DNA from: Eonycteris spelaea
Lineage: Eukaryota; Chordata; Mammalia; Chiroptera; Pteropodidae
NCBI GenBank assembly: GCA_003508835.1
Contig: PUFA01000171.1
Span: forward strand, 2,794,501-2,858,500
DNA length: 64,000 bases
Direction: 5' to 3'
The notes under the pieces were generated by a model. That model was not told the origin of the DNA, did no database searches, and saw nothing but the letters and a program-made list of their open reading frames with translations. Positions 13,558 to 26,130 of this stretch are shown here, in pieces. Each line of letters starts with the position of its first letter. Within the stretch, counting starts at the first letter, position 1. Both the position numbers and the translations under genes were made by a program.

Positions 13558-13675
13558 ATTTTTGTATGGCCAGTTTAGTGGTGATGAATTTCTTTAACTT
13601 TTTCATGTCTGGGAAATTCTTTATGTCTCGGTGTCTCCTTAATTCTAAATAACTTTGCTGGGTAGAGTATTTTTT

Positions 13676-14153
13676 TTTTAACACTTTTCTAACAAGTATT
13701 TATTATTAGTTAACACATGATTCAGGACTCCAGTGTTAGATGTACCCAGGTTTCCCTTCACCTTCCTGGGAGAAGGATGGAGAATAGAAGAGAGGTAGGG
13801 TGGAGCCGTTCAGATCTTCCCAGGAAACGTGCCTTTTGCCTGGCAGCCATCCCAGGCTGATACCCGGGATATGCAGCAGAGGGACTTGTACCCACGCCAG
13901 TACCATTCGCACATTTAGACATCACTCCCTTTAGCAGTCATTGTCTTTGTACAGCAGTGGAGTCCAGGTAGTTCTGCCAACGGTTCCTGGTCTGGTCTGG
14001 TTCTGGTTGGGGAAGCGGCTGTCAAAGGGACAATTTGGTAATTCTTGATTTTGGTCTTGATGTCATCTGCCTTGTTGCTGACTCCTAAAGATGCCCCTGA
14101 AGCAGCTTGTAGCTCAATGTGACCCTCAGCAAAGATGCTTCTGTCTGACTGCT
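13676..14153 (-). pseudogene. COX6B1: COX6B1 processed pseudogene (cytochrome c oxidase subunit 6B1 retrocopy)
   Basis: The minus strand carries a spliced copy of COX6B1 mRNA: part of the 5' UTR, the coding region (about 14083 down to the stop at 13810), the 3' UTR, an AATAAA signal and an A tail. Recognisable blocks are IKNY, DSRFPNQNQTR, WQNYLD, AMTAKG and CEWY, ending with GTFPGKI before TGA. The initiator region is degraded, there are indels around the NQNQTR and Cys-rich segments, and a TAA replaces the codon two before the CEWY motif. It cannot make the protein. A candidate duplication agtatttttt flanks it near 13666 and at 14154-14163, and it splits the L1, so it was inserted by L1 machinery after that L1. 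Confidence 0.93.
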
Positions 14154-14597
14154 AGTATTTTTTATTGTGGTTTTGTTTTGTTTTGTTTTGTTTTTTGTTT
14201 TTTTTTCACCTTGTATTGTGCCAATCTCTTCTGGCCTGCAAAGTTTCTGCTGAAAAATCAGTTTATAGTATTATGGGGCTTTCGTTGTATGCAGCTAGTT
14301 GCTTTTCTCTTGCTGCCTTTAAGATTCTCTCTTTATCTTTATCATTTTTTGGCATTTTAATTATGACATGTATTGGAGTGGACTTCTTTGGACTCATCTT
14401 GTTTAGGATTCTGTGCTTTATGGACTTAGATGTCTGTTTGCTTCCCTAGGTGAGGGAAGTTTTCAGCTATTATTTCTTCAAATAATTTCTGTCTCTCTCT
14501 CCTCTTTCTGTGTCCCCTATAATGTAAATGTTATGCTTGATGTTGTTCCAGAGGTTTTTTAACCTATTTTCACTTGTAAAAGTTGTTTATGTTTTTG

Positions 14598-14807
14598 CTA
14601 TTCAACTTTGGGTGATTTCCACAAATCTGTCTCCCACATTGCAGATCTGTTCTTCTGTATATTTGTTCTGCTATTGATTCCCACTAGTGTAATTTTTACT
14701 ACAGTTACTATACTATTTGGCTCTGATAGGTACTTTCTTATATTTTCTGTCTCTTTGTTGAAGTTCTCACTGTGTTCATCCATTCTTCTCCTGAGTTCAT
14801 TAAGCAT
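14598..14807 (-). pseudogene. Fossil L1 ORF1 coiled-coil segment
   Basis: A 69-codon open stretch starting MLNELRRRMDEHSENFNKE, rich in charged heptad-like residues as in the L1 ORF1 coiled coil. It lies just 5' of the ORF1 RNA-binding region of the same L1. Not an independent gene. Confidence 0.6.
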
Positions 14808-16161
14808 CTTATTACCATTACTTTGAACTCTTTATGTGTAGATTACCTGTCTCTATTTCATTACTTCTTTTTCTGAGGTTTTGTCTTATTTTTTCATTTG
14901 GAACCTATTCCTCTGTCTCCTCATTTTGCCTACTTTTCTGTGTTTGTTTCTACATATTAGGTAGATCATCTACATCTCTCACTCTTGAAGAAAAGACTTA
15001 TGTAGGAGACATCTTGTGGGGTAATCCCATCAGACCACCAGAGCCGTGTGCTCCAGAGTTGTCTCCTATGTGGGCTGCATGCACGTAGTTGTGATGGTGG
15101 GGCTGCAGCTGCTGTGGGGGTGGCCCCTGGCCCAATTCACTGTGATGCCTGGATGTGACTGCTGCAGAAACACTGGTGGGTAGGGCTGGTGATGCCCAGC
15201 CAACCATGAGGCCTGAATGAGACTTCAATAGGTTGGCTGGTGGGTGGGGTTAACAGACAGGCAGAAAGGGCTGTGGGTTTATCATCCAGCCTGCTGCAAG
15301 TTCTAGATGAGATGTAGGAGTAGGTGGGACACTCAGTGGGGGCTCCCTCTGGAGGTAGCAAGCTGGAGGGAGGATTCCAAAATGGCACCCACTAGTGCTG
15401 GCATCAGCTCAACAGAACAAGATTACAAAGATGGCTGCTGCTGGTGTCTCAGTTTTTGGGGAGAGTCGCAGCTGCCTCCTGCCTCCCCAGAAGGTGCTTA
15501 AAGATTAGTAATGTGTCCCTTTCACTTATGGTCTATATGCCTTTCTATCTGGTGCTTTTGTGCTGGTTTCTTTGTGGATTAAGTCTGTGCATAATCCCTT
15601 TATAAGCAAGTTTTTCTTTTCCTGTAGTTCTATAATTATTCTGGATATATTCCCCTTTGGCTTTCATAGCCAGGTGTTTGGGGGGCTCACCTTTTCTGTG
15701 CAGGATCTAAGAGTTGAGATATATGACTTGAATCCTTCACTCCTCAAGGAAAGCTTCAGTACCTTTGAAAACCCTCCTGACCATGAAACACTGTGACTGG
15801 GTGTTTTTTTTTTCAGAGTGGGACTATATTTCTTTCTTTCCTACTCTATGTGGTACTGTCTCTTGTTGTAGATGCTCTGTCTATTTAGTTTCCAGCTCCC
15901 CTTCAGAGGAGATTATTCCATACGTAGTTGTAGGTTTGTTGTTTTTGTGGGAGGAGGTGAGCCCAAGATCTATGCTGCCATCATGAACTCCTTCCCCAAT
16001 ATTTACTTTTTGAATTAAGCTCTCTTGGAACTCCTCTCTTGCTGACTCTTGTAATCAGTAAGTAACCAGTGGGCAAAAGAATGATTAAGACACTTCAAAG
16101 ACTAAATTCTCAAACATACTGACTAAATAATTAACTAACTAAATTAAGTAAGTAAGTAAGC

Positions 16162-16164
16162 AAA

Positions 16165-16207
<43 letters not shown>
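16162..16207. repeat. (AAAT)n microsatellite
   Basis: About eleven tandem AAAT units, preceded by degenerate AAGT units (16146-16161). Confidence 0.95.
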
Positions 16208-16334
16208 GATTGTGTATCTTCTGCTTTGTTTTCTCTTCCAAAATTAGGATCAGGTAATAGAACATTATCTGAGAAAGCATGAGCCATTTTTGGCCCTGGC
16301 TTTACTTTTTTTTTCTTTTTTTTTTTTTGCTCAT

Positions 16335-16485
16335 TTTATATATCTTCTTAAAAAATTAATTTATTTATTTACTTTAAATTCTTTAATGTCACCACATATT
16401 TGACCTCTTTTATCCCATCTAACTTCCTCCTCTCTACTCCTCCCTCCCCTCTGGTAACCACTAACCTGTTACTCTTACATCTACT
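16335..16485 (-). mobile_element. L1 3' end fragment
   Basis: The block 'gtcaccacatatttgacctc' and the following C/T-rich text closely match the nested L1 at 12160-12230. The terminal segment preceding it is partly deleted. A T-rich run starts it at about 16300. Confidence 0.7.
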
Positions 16486-16489
16486 AGTT

Positions 16490-18175
16490 AGTTATATGAC
16501 CTTGGTGAGGGTACTAATCAGATGGGATTTACTTTTTCCTCATCTGGAAAGAGATAATTTGATTAGATGAGTTCTGCTATCTGTTCCAACTCTGAGAGTC
16601 TATAATTCCATCATGCTTCCTTCAACCCAATTTCTTTCTTAAAACTGGATATATTTCAATTTCTAATGAGAAAGGTTAATAATGGTAAGGACACACTTTT
16701 CAGGACAGGGTGTGCCCAAGATTAAAAACACTACCTTGTTTGAAGTTACACGTCCCTGAGCACACTGTAGTATGTTGACTTTCATTTTTCTCCCCTTACA
16801 AAGGGTCCAGTGAAAAGATCCTTATCTTGAACAAACAATGCTATCTGCTCATATAGTTCATATTGAAACTTAGAGAGAAAAGTCCCAATTAAAGAGTTAT
16901 TTTGCCATTGTCTCAATTATACAGAAAAATAGTATATTTTCATGCAAGATTCTTCATGGCAAAGAAGGGATTTCTGGGATTTCTTTTATTACTCATAGGG
17001 AAACTAGAATTGATACTCACTGGCAAACAGGAATGGAATGTTAATAATTACTGCTGAATACTAACCAAATATGTGGCAGTTAAAATGTAAGATTCACAGA
17101 GTAGCTTATTTTTTGTTTCTCAAACAATAAACTAATTAGAAATGTATTTTTTCCAACCAACTGTCATCCAAGACCATTTTGTTCTTGTTTTAAAAACCAG
17201 TTCTCAGGGAACAGATACCACTTTTTCCCAAGGGCATAAATACAAAGGCTGTATGGTATAGTTGCACTGAATGTTAATTTAAATATCTTTTATCCCTTAA
17301 AAGTTATAACGTTAACTACACTCATGAAAAATTGGTTATGCCACCTTTCTTCAAAGTGAGAAAGAATGCAAAAAGGAAGGGATAGCAAACGTATGATATG
17401 GCCAAACTACTGTTCAAGGATAAAGGCAAAGTTTTGGACATGTAAGGACTCATAAATTCATGTTCTCAAGGGTCTTTCTTAAGAAATCTACTAGAGGGCA
17501 AACTTCAGCCAACCAAAAGGCAGCTAGAAAAATGATTAGCAAATACCTTTTTTTTTTTTTTACTGTTTCTGCTGCTAATAAAGTTTGTAAGTATTTTTAC
17601 TGTTCTGAGCTTCCTTTAAGCAGTATAAGAAGTCTGCATTCTATATCACACTGACAAAAACAGTGATAGTGTCCATGCTGCCACAATATTCCCAGTAGCT
17701 GATACTTGTCATAGTAAAGTGTATTTTGGCATAGATCAAGAAAATAATACTGTTCACAAAAATCATAGAGGATGAAAAATCAGCAATGCAATTCATGTAG
17801 TAGTCTATATGACCCCTTAATCTGGGTACATGTTAGCATGAAACAATTGAAAATTCTTTCAGTGGTGATATTTGATGATTTCAGGGCTTCTTGACATGGC
17901 ATAAAATATTTAAATCTTTGGACTGATAGTTCATCCCCACTTTCTTCTCCAAAAAATATGTTCTCATGAACAGTGAAGTTAATGCTGGCAAAGCACATTT
18001 TTCAAACAGGAGGAGGTACATAGTGAAAATTTTCAACCAGCCAAGCCCACCAGCCCATGAAATAGAATCACATGGTAAAGGCTGCATGAGCCTTGGAGCA
18101 CTCCTAATCTGAGAATTCTGAGAAGTCTTTAGAAACCTTTCCAATGGTTTGTGTGAACTTGACATTAGACCTTAT
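16490..18175. other. Non-coding DNA, nothing recognised
   Basis: No exon-like frame with consensus splice sites, RNA gene or clear repeat was recognised. The small open frames here are unrelated to any family I know and lack supporting context. Confidence 0.5.
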
Positions 18176-18179
18176 GATT

Positions 18180-18310
18180 CACAACCTGAAAAGTCCTTAG
18201 AAACCATTTATCTTACTTCTGTCATTTTACAGAAGAAACTCAGGAGATTTGACTAATGTCCCAGAGAAAGGAATTTGCTGAGTTAGAACCATACCAAGTC
18301 CCATTTTGCC
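18180..18310 (-). repeat. MIR SINE
   Basis: 'cattttacagaagaaactca' is the antisense MIR core. Downstream text ('gtcccagagaaagg', 'gagttagaacca') fits the usual order. Confidence 0.7.
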
Positions 18311-19375
18311 TCCTGTGTCAAAGGTTGTTTCAAATCTCCATTTTCCCCAAGTTCCTGAGAACATGAACTTCCCCTCCACTCTCAACAAATGAGTGGGCTT
18401 ACGTGGGGTGCTATCTCACAGAAAAAAAGAGGCCATGAGACAAAAACTCTCCTGATTTCCTGCCACCAACTCTGAACTGACAGTCATCCTTTGCTCCTTT
18501 CCTCCTGCTAAAACCAAGAGGAGTTGTCCTACTACCTTAGGATTGTATCTTTACCTGTGCTATATTACTATTTTTTTCTTTAAAACTGCCATGAATCACC
18601 AATCACCTTCTAGGGACTTTGGTCAACTGATTATCTTTTTGTTCTGCTGTATCTTCAATCTGTCTCTCTATTGGCATTTCCATACCCAAGCAAACTTTAT
18701 CAGTTGTGTTTTATGCCTTTTAGTAAAAAGGAAAAATAAGATTTGAAGTAAATATTACTAAATGTTCGGATTTGTTGATTCTAGTGGTGAGTATATGGGA
18801 ATTTATTATTTAATTTATGTACCTTTTATATCGACATTTTTATTTCATTCAAAAAGCAAAAAGATTGTGAGCAATTTTATTTGCTCAGTGGCGATCAGAG
18901 ACCATCAACACAAGCTAGCATCCATCTACAGGGACTCCACAGAGCCACCACTTCCCTTTAATTTTCACACTCAAAGTAAAGGATGTTTTAGGCCCTGCTG
19001 ACTAGATTTTAAGAAAAGGAAGAAAAAGAAAAAGAAAAAAGTGAATTGGAGAGAATGTCCTGTTTACATTTGAGTAGGGAACTTCCAAACTCCACTTTAG
19101 CAGCTGTGAAATGATTTATTTATAGGTGATACAAAAAGCTAGCTGGAAGTCATCATTTGGAATTTTTAAAACCTTCTTTTTCGCAATGTTACTAAAAATA
19201 TTATCAATCATTATAAAAACACAAATAATGTCAAAGTTTATCCATTTATTAAATTTTCAAATATCTGTTGGGGACTCATGTGCAAGACAGAATCAGTGAG
19301 AAGATAGGTCAATTTTTAATTTTCTCCTATTATATCATTTCTAATTTCCAAAGTAAAATTGCTGCTATTCTAGAA
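18311..19375. other. Non-coding DNA, nothing recognised
   Basis: Only a short A-rich run (19015-19040) stands out. No gene or assignable repeat. Confidence 0.5.
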
Positions 19376-19379
19376 AAAA

Positions 19380-19850
19380 ATATTACATTTCCAGATTCAC
19401 ACAATTCCTCCTATTTTTACCCATTCTTTTCTCTTTCTTTTCTGTGGAATGATACCTTCTATCCCTGTTCAAGTCCCATCTCTTCCCTTGTGCTCTCCTC
19501 CCCCTTTTTGGGACTGTGTGCCATATCTTAAGTTCTCTTTCTTCAACCTTTGCTTCTCCATAGGTCATCCCCACAATATTTAAACACGTTTCCATTATTC
19601 TCTCTTTAATAAAAGAAACTTCTCCATTGATCTCATATCCATCTCCAGCTGACCCTCAGCTCTTCTCTTACCTTAAAAACCAAACTTCTCAACAGAGAAT
19701 TTCTTTAAAAAATAAAAAAGTACATTTCTACTCTTACCATTTCCATTTTCTCGATCCCTCTCATTCTAAACGCAGTCCATCTGGCCCTGCCACTAAACTA
19801 CCCTCACTCCTTCACGTTGATCTCAGTGTTTATGGAATGAGCAGAACTTT
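19380..19850 (+). repeat. L2-like LINE fragment
   Basis: The C/T-rich text with 'ccatctggccctgccactaa' and 'catctccagctgaccctcagc' follows the pattern of the internal L2 region. Diverged; the family call is tentative. Confidence 0.4.
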
Positions 19851-20204
19851 TTAGGGATGTGCAGAAAGCAATTTTCTTCTTTGTTACCATTTGTGCTTCT
19901 CAGAACTTAGATGAAATCTTGGGTAGACACCATAGTTTTTCTGATTACTCTCAGGGATTTATTAATAATTTAATTTTTAGGAGGTTGAAATGTTGGTATT
20001 AGACAGGACTGATTCTTTTTTTATCTCTAATCCAAAATAAAGTTTCTCCCTTGCTCAGGCCTATCTTAAACTCAAAATCTGTGAGAAAGGTGGCATGTGA
20101 GTGGTTTTTGCAGTAATTTTCTTCTAAAATTTGTCCTCTTTCACAATGCTTTCTCTGCCCCCACCAGAGTTGGCACACAAAATTCTTACCTGACTGGTGT
20201 AGTG

Positions 20205-20370
20205 AGATTATGTGTGTGTGTGTGTGTGTATGTATAATCACATATACATATATACATGATTATATATGTATATATGTTATACATAATATATATCCCTAAT
20301 ATGTAATATATATTATATATCCTAATATATAATATATATCCCTAAAGATTATATATAGATTATATATAGA
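20205..20370. repeat. (TG)n followed by an AT-rich degenerate tandem array
   Basis: A TG run at 20211-20230 passes into tata/atat repeats with the recurring unit 'atatatatccctaa' (three diverged copies between about 20285 and 20345). The DNA is palindromic enough to extrude hairpins. Confidence 0.85.
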
Positions 20371-21450
20371 GATGTTACAGAGAGATAAAGAGAAATTGAT
20401 TTTAACAAAAATGACTTTATAGGTCTCACCCTATCTCTGCCACTTAAGAATTGCCTATAATGGGGCTCTCAATATCTGCCTTGCCCACTTCACAGTTGGC
20501 TTTAAAAATTTCTTGAGTTCATATATAATTAATAAGCTAAAAAGGCTAAATGAGTCTTTACTTAGTTGAAATGTAATGTTATTATTATTATCACCAAAAT
20601 ACACTTTCCAAGTATATTTATTCCTTTTCCAATCTTATTTTTCTCTTACCTTAGATACCTCTGTTGAGAATGCAAGGAGAGATCAAAGTTTAAACCAGGA
20701 TGGTGGTGAAACTAATACAATAACTGTTGTATATACCGAAACTGATGTATTACTGCCTTAAGAGAAAGTAGGGAAGTATTTTTGTTTTCTTATGTTTCTT
20801 CAGCCCCTAAGATCATAACCTACAAGGAAGGCCAGCCCTACTCATTACCACTAAGAAAGCCCTGGGAGTCAGCTAGCTCTACCCACCTCTGGTCTCCACT
20901 TTTCTTCTCTTCAGGCTCAGTAGGATAAAGGTTGAACTTGTCACAGGTAGATTATGGATGGGTAAGATATTCTATTTCATTTCTAGAACCTGTTTTGGAA
21001 ACAGTAATGCCACAGTTCCCTTGGACCTGTGATATGTCACATAGCATGAATTTTTGAGTCATTCTCACTGAGTGACCATGAGCAAGCCATGTTGTCATAT
21101 AACAGATTATTTCCCATTTGCCCTTCCAGATCCATTCTCCATCTATCTCCACTCTGCTCTGTGCCCTGGGAGGCTTACCTCCTCCAAATGCAGCAGCAGG
21201 CCTACCTTTCCCTCTGATATCTGGATGGTTCAGCCATTGAGAGGAACGGACAGGGGATGTGAGGGCAGGGAGTTGCTGTCCACTCTTTCGCCATGATTTT
21301 GGCAGTGGACACTTTTCCACGGCTTCAGCTTTTGGTGGTTCCCTTGTTGGTTCCTTTTAGCTCTGCCCACAATTGTATAAAGGATTCTTCATTAAGCACT
21401 TTATTTAAACACTTTAAGGAGATCATTTTTGTCCCACTGGAACCATGATT
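20371..21450. other. Non-coding DNA, nothing recognised
   Basis: No assignable exon or repeat. The 122-codon minus-strand frame at 20952-21320 has no recognisable domain, splice context or family, so it is not called as a gene. Confidence 0.5.
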
Positions 21451-21454
21451 GACA

Positions 21455-21615
21455 TAACAACTCTCAGCCTTATTTTCCTCATTTGTTGGAATACGGGTAT
21501 AATAAAAGAACTTACTTGATTGGGTAAGAGTGAGGATTAAGTTAGATAATGCTTGTAAACTACTTAATTTACAATAGGCACTTAACACTGTATTTAATAT
21601 TCAGTAAGTATACAC
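21455..21615 (+). repeat. MIR SINE 3' part
   Basis: 'gtgaggattaagttagataatgc' and 'taggcacttaacactgta' are diverged forms of the MIR 3' region in plus orientation. Confidence 0.55.
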
Positions 21616-23220
21616 TTAATAAAAAATTTACTAAGTACTAGTACAAATGGATAATATTTCAAAGCATTAATACTTAGTATTAATACAAAACACATCACTG
21701 GGTATTAAGTCAGGAAATATTAGATATTATTATTATTGTTTTTATCATTATTGCTGCTTGCCAATTACAAATAAATTGAGATGGCTTTGGACCACTTCTG
21801 ACTGAGAATTAATTTGAAGTAGTAATCAGCAGATTACAAAGCCCATATCCCACCCCTTGTTCTGCTTACCACAGATGAACTTTACTTACTTTGTCCTCCT
21901 CTGCTTCTTTGGCAGCCTTCCACAGATTGACTCTTTCTGTTTCTTTTGGTGTGTATGTGACTTTCTCGGGACTTCCTTCAGTTGAGACTATTTTTTTTCA
22001 ATCTTCAAAGCATAAGGCCATTCTGCAATTTCTCTGAAAAACATGTGATGTCAAATTCAGGGATTTGGAGCAGAGCCAACAACTGTGAGGATCTGAAGTT
22101 TCGGGAAGATGAATGAAAATCTTGAAAATTAATCCTAAAACTCTCTCGCTCAGTAGCCTTGTGTAAGTTATTTCATTCTTTCCAACACTGTATCTCAGTA
22201 AGTGGATAAAATAAACAGGGAATAAATGAGAAAAATGAATTATATTCAACAAGGGAGAAATTAGTGGGATTAAGTACTAAGTGGTTTTTATTCTCCTGCT
22301 CATTATAAGACATTTAAAAATAGTTTAAAAACAGCTCTGGAGAAATGGAACATGCTATTAAATCCCAAACTGTCATAAAAAGATCAAGTAGAATGGCCTT
22401 GGATCAAAAAGGCATTTTAAAGACACTAATAATAAACAGATTCCAAGTGATCTAATCAATCATCACTGTGGCTGTCACTTAGTTTCCATTTAGATACACT
22501 GTAGTTTGAAATGAAAATTCTGTCCATTTTGGAGCTTTTTAGAAGCCTTCTCTATTATACTGAAATCAGAATTCACAAAACAAAGTGATCTGACAGTTCC
22601 TTCCCTCAAGAGCTTTATCTCCCTTTCAAGATAGGAGCTAGTGAAATGCTTGTATATTTGTAAAATCCGATGTGCCTTTTCCTGCACTGCCTTATCCCCT
22701 TATCACACCCACCAGTGCTGTCTCATGTGCTCTATACCAAAAAATATATGATTATAAAGAATCATTACTTGTTTTATCTCCTCAAGTTCTCAACATATGC
22801 TGCTTTATTCCAACAATCATCCTGAGTTCATTTCTATTATCACTTACAAACATAATTTAGCATTTCTCCCCCTCAATGAAAACGCATTGCATGCCTCCAT
22901 GCAACCTCTGTTGCAGATGATGTCAGTGTTCCTTTTGTAACACCTACACCTACCATGGGGACAGCCCCTTTACAGGGTAATGGATTCCTGAAATTTCCTA
23001 CCTGAGAATGTTCTCTAGGTGCATGAACTTTCTCAGTCCACACACTGAGCAGGAAGAAAGTTCCAGGGTATTAAAACCCCCGGAGTGACTCCTCAGCCAA
23101 TGAAGGGTAGGAATTAGTATGTACATACTCTGACACCCTCATCCTCACTGGCAAGATTCTGAGACATGTTCAACATAGTCTCTGAGAGGGACCCTAGAGA
23201 GACTGAGACCTAATTGTCTA
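21616..23220. other. Non-coding DNA, nothing recognised
   Basis: A/T-rich text with no gene-like structure. Some of 22900-23220 may belong to the flank of the neighbouring LTR, but I could not show this. Confidence 0.45.
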
Positions 23221-23224
23221 CAAT

Positions 23225-23760
23225 AACAATGTGCTTGCCAATATGTGTTCCTTCCCTGTTTGTTGCATGTTGGGATTCCACAGGAAGCTGATCCAAAGAA
23301 GGAGATCAGTGTTCAGGAGGTTTACTGTAAAGTACTTTCTGGATTAATCTGTGTAAAAGGAAAGGAAGGTTGGGCTGAGGGAGAAGTTGAACAGTAATGT
23401 AATTATTTAAAATGCATCAACTGACCCCATAGGGAGATCTGAAGCTGGGATGACTCTTCGAAATTGTCTGAGTTGGGACAAGAGGCCAGGATATAACACC
23501 CTTGCATTGACAAGTTATTATTAAATTCAGTATGTACCCAGGAAAAGGGAGTAACTTAGAGAGGTAGGTCTCTGCTGTGGGCAATATTTGGAGAGGGCTG
23601 ACAGCTAAGATGGTGGAGGGACTGGTTATCCAGCAACACTTCTAACATCTTGTGGACTAAACCCTTTAGTCATGGAGATGGATCTGGAAAATGCATCCCA
23701 GCATCTACTACAGTCCACTCCTTGCTCAGATTCACTTTATTTAAGTTCTGGAGTAGCAAT
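23225..23760 (-). repeat. 3' LTR of the ERVL-like provirus (MLT2-like)
   Basis: The minus orientation places the 3' LTR on the left. It matches the right LTR in the 'ggctgagggagaag' to 'acacccttgcat' section (about 23370-23510). Many substitutions and indels separate the two copies, which fits an ancient insertion. Confidence 0.6.
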
Positions 23761-25494
23761 TCTAGGATTCTGGTGGGCCTTTTTCTCTAAGGTAAACTTA
23801 TAAGAGGAAATTTAGGGGGATGAATTTGTAACCCCTACAGCCAGTGCTAATCTCAAAGCCATGACTGATTTCCATTATCTTCCCTCTACTATTCACTGTG
23901 GGTTTCCCTCACCCTCAGCTAGCACTTTTGTGGTTCCTGGTGGTTTATCTCATTCTTATGAGCTCTTAGTCTGGTCACCATTCCCTTCTCAAGATGTGGC
24001 TGCCGCACTTGTTCATTTATAGGCAAAATTGGGCAGGAGACTAATAAAAGATGCCTAAGTGATTGCTTAGGTGCCAAACATATCCTTACATGCCTCTTTG
24101 CATGTGTAAAGGAAGCCTGATTTCGCCCTGAGGATCTGCCAAGATAGTGACTCTTCTTGTCTGCTTTCTTTTGGAATGAATAGTCCAAATTTCCCAGAGG
24201 TTGCTGTAGCTTAAAGCTTAATTCCTGCTTTATCCTTAAGTAGAAACATTTTTCTTTTGGGGAACCAGTATACTTAAAGATGGAAGAATGGGAATTAAAA
24301 AATCCAAAGAGGGTCACTGGGAATAATGATAAATAGCACTTCACCTACTCCTCCCCTTGGTTTCTGGAACCACATATTCTACATGTTGGGGATACAACAC
24401 CATAGCGATCATTGATTTAGAGTATGTACTGAATCCTTAAGTGTGCCTCAGTCTATTGTCTCTGAGCTTCACTTCAGTTGTACCTTCAAAAGTACTTTCA
24501 TCACTGTATTAGACTAGCAGCATCTGGGTGGTGTGGTATGAGACAGTACCAGTAGATCCAGAGGTCATACATTCAATGACATATCTCCTTTTCTGTAAAG
24601 GAGGCCCCTTGTTCCAATGCGATGTTATATGGATCAAACACTTTATGAGGTCTTATTAGTGGTGCTGGCTAAGGCCTTATGAGCAGAAAATGAGATTCCC
24701 CACCAGAATATGTGTTAATTCTAGTCAGAATGAATTTCTGCTCCTTCTAGGATGGAAGAGGTCAAATGTAGTTACCTTGGAATCATGTGGCTTCTCAAAG
24801 GATGGTGCTGAATTAGGAGTTTGGCATTGGTTTCTGTTGCTGTCAGGATGCTCATTTGGCAGCAGCAAAAATTAGGCCAGCATTGTTAAATAGAAGGCCA
24901 TGCTGTTGGTTCCATGTATAATCTCTGCCCCTACCACCATGGCTGGTTCACGCATGTACTCCTTGTGCCAGCACTCAGGTGGCCAATGGCTGAACATGCA
25001 TGATGTCATCTGACTAAATCACTCTACCCATATTGTTATTTAGTGCCTCTTCTGTAGTAGATGCTCTCTGGTGGGTGTCGATGTGCTATATAGAGATCTT
25101 TGCTCTCTGTGCCCATTCTGTAACACTACCTGACCTAACCTAGACCTCCATGTTTCTGCTCTTCTAGTTTTTCTCCTTCCAAGCCTCTGACCAAGCAGTT
25201 AAGCCAGTCACCATGAGCCCATATCTTAGTCTGGATAGCTATAACAAAATACCATAGATTGGGAGGCTTAAACAACAAACATTTATTTCTCACAGTTTTG
25301 GAGGCTGGGAAGTCCGAGAGCAAGGTGCTAACTGATTTGGTGCCCTCTGCCTGGTTTGCAGGTGCATCTTTTCTTTACATGGTCTTTCCTGGTGTATGCA
25401 TGAGGGAGTGAGAGATGTGGAGATTGATCTTGCTACTCTTTCTTTTATAAGGGCATTGATCCCATTAAGAGGGCCCCACCCTCATGACTGTTGT

Positions 25495-25899
25495 GTACAA
25501 GTCTCAACCTATTGATAATGAATGTTGTGCTTGGACTGCCTTTATGGTTCTAATTATGATTGCCAGATGACCTTCAGCAATAACCATCAGGAAACTTTGA
25601 AAAACATAAAGATTTATTACTTACAGGACCTAGGAATTATACAGCACATCTGGGGCTGCACAACAAGGCCAGAGGTGGAGAAAGAGAGAGAGAATGCACA
25701 AATGGGCCTAAGGTTTTGCTTTTATTGAAGTTGATGGTCAGGGCCTAGGATTTGGGAGGCTCTCTTTTTTGATGACTTTATAAGAGCTGGAATTTAAAGC
25801 TCAAGGAAGAGCGGGGAGGAAACCCAAACTGGCTCAAATGGTCAACTTAAATCTCTAAGACAAAGAAGATTCAGTAGGGGATGGGGGTTGGGGGAATCA

Positions 25900-25940
<41 letters not shown>

Positions 25941-26095
25941 ATGTGTGTGCACGTGCCCATGCACTAGCAATGTGTTTATTCAAGATAGTCAACATTTAAG
26001 TGGATACCTCAGCAATCACAGTTTAAGTCAGGCACTGGCATTTCAAAAAAGAAAAAGTAAAACAGTCAGGGCTTACATCACAATGGCCAAATCTC
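25495..26095 (-). mobile_element. Unassigned LTR-like insertion within the MaLR LTR
   Basis: About 600 bp separates two adjacent pieces of the MaLR LTR. The text 'aaagatttattacttacagg' would be a polyadenylation region if read on the minus strand, as in antisense LTRs. A (TG)n tract lies within it. No clean duplication was found, so the LTR call is tentative; that something is inserted here is fairly clear. Confidence 0.45.
25902..25938. repeat. (TG)n microsatellite
   Basis: About 18 TG units, followed by imperfect TG/CA text to 25960. The cysteine/valine-rich frame that crosses it is an artefact of the repeat. Confidence 0.95.
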
Positions 26096-26130
26096 ATTCT
26101 AATTACTTCCCAAAGGCCCATCTCTAAATA

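Larger units (their letters stand above)
8537..15997 (-). mobile_element. Near-full-length L1 (LINE-1), inactive, with nested insertions
   Basis: Reading the minus strand from 15997, there is a 5' UTR to about 15000, then ORF1 (coiled coil near 14600-14810, nucleic-acid-binding region near 14230-14550), then ORF2 from about 13100 to 9450, and a 3' UTR ending at about 8537. The reverse transcriptase is recognisable: a [10 protein letters not shown] block lies within 10481-10747 and an intact FADD catalytic motif at about 10481-10493. ORF2 is broken by many stops and frameshifts, and by a TTTG repeat expansion near 10536. The element carries a nested L1 fragment (12032), a poly(A)-only insertion (13525) and a COX6B1 pseudogene (13676). 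Without these it would be about 6.5 kb, normal for L1. The family resembles the L1MA-type lineages of laurasiatherians. Confidence 0.92.

Noticed and set aside
10481..15088. Many short plus-strand hydrophobic frames
   Set aside because: They are antisense shadows of the minus-strand L1, whose complement is rich in TTT and therefore phenylalanine/leucine.
20952..21320. 122-codon minus-strand open frame
   Set aside because: No recognisable domain or gene structure; several competing frames on both strands.
23919..24344. 141-codon minus-strand open frame
   Set aside because: It lies inside the decayed ERVL-like provirus; I could not identify a retroviral domain in it and treat it as a chance or fossil frame.
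25888..26127. Cysteine/valine repeat protein
   Set aside because: Translation of a (TG)n microsatellite.
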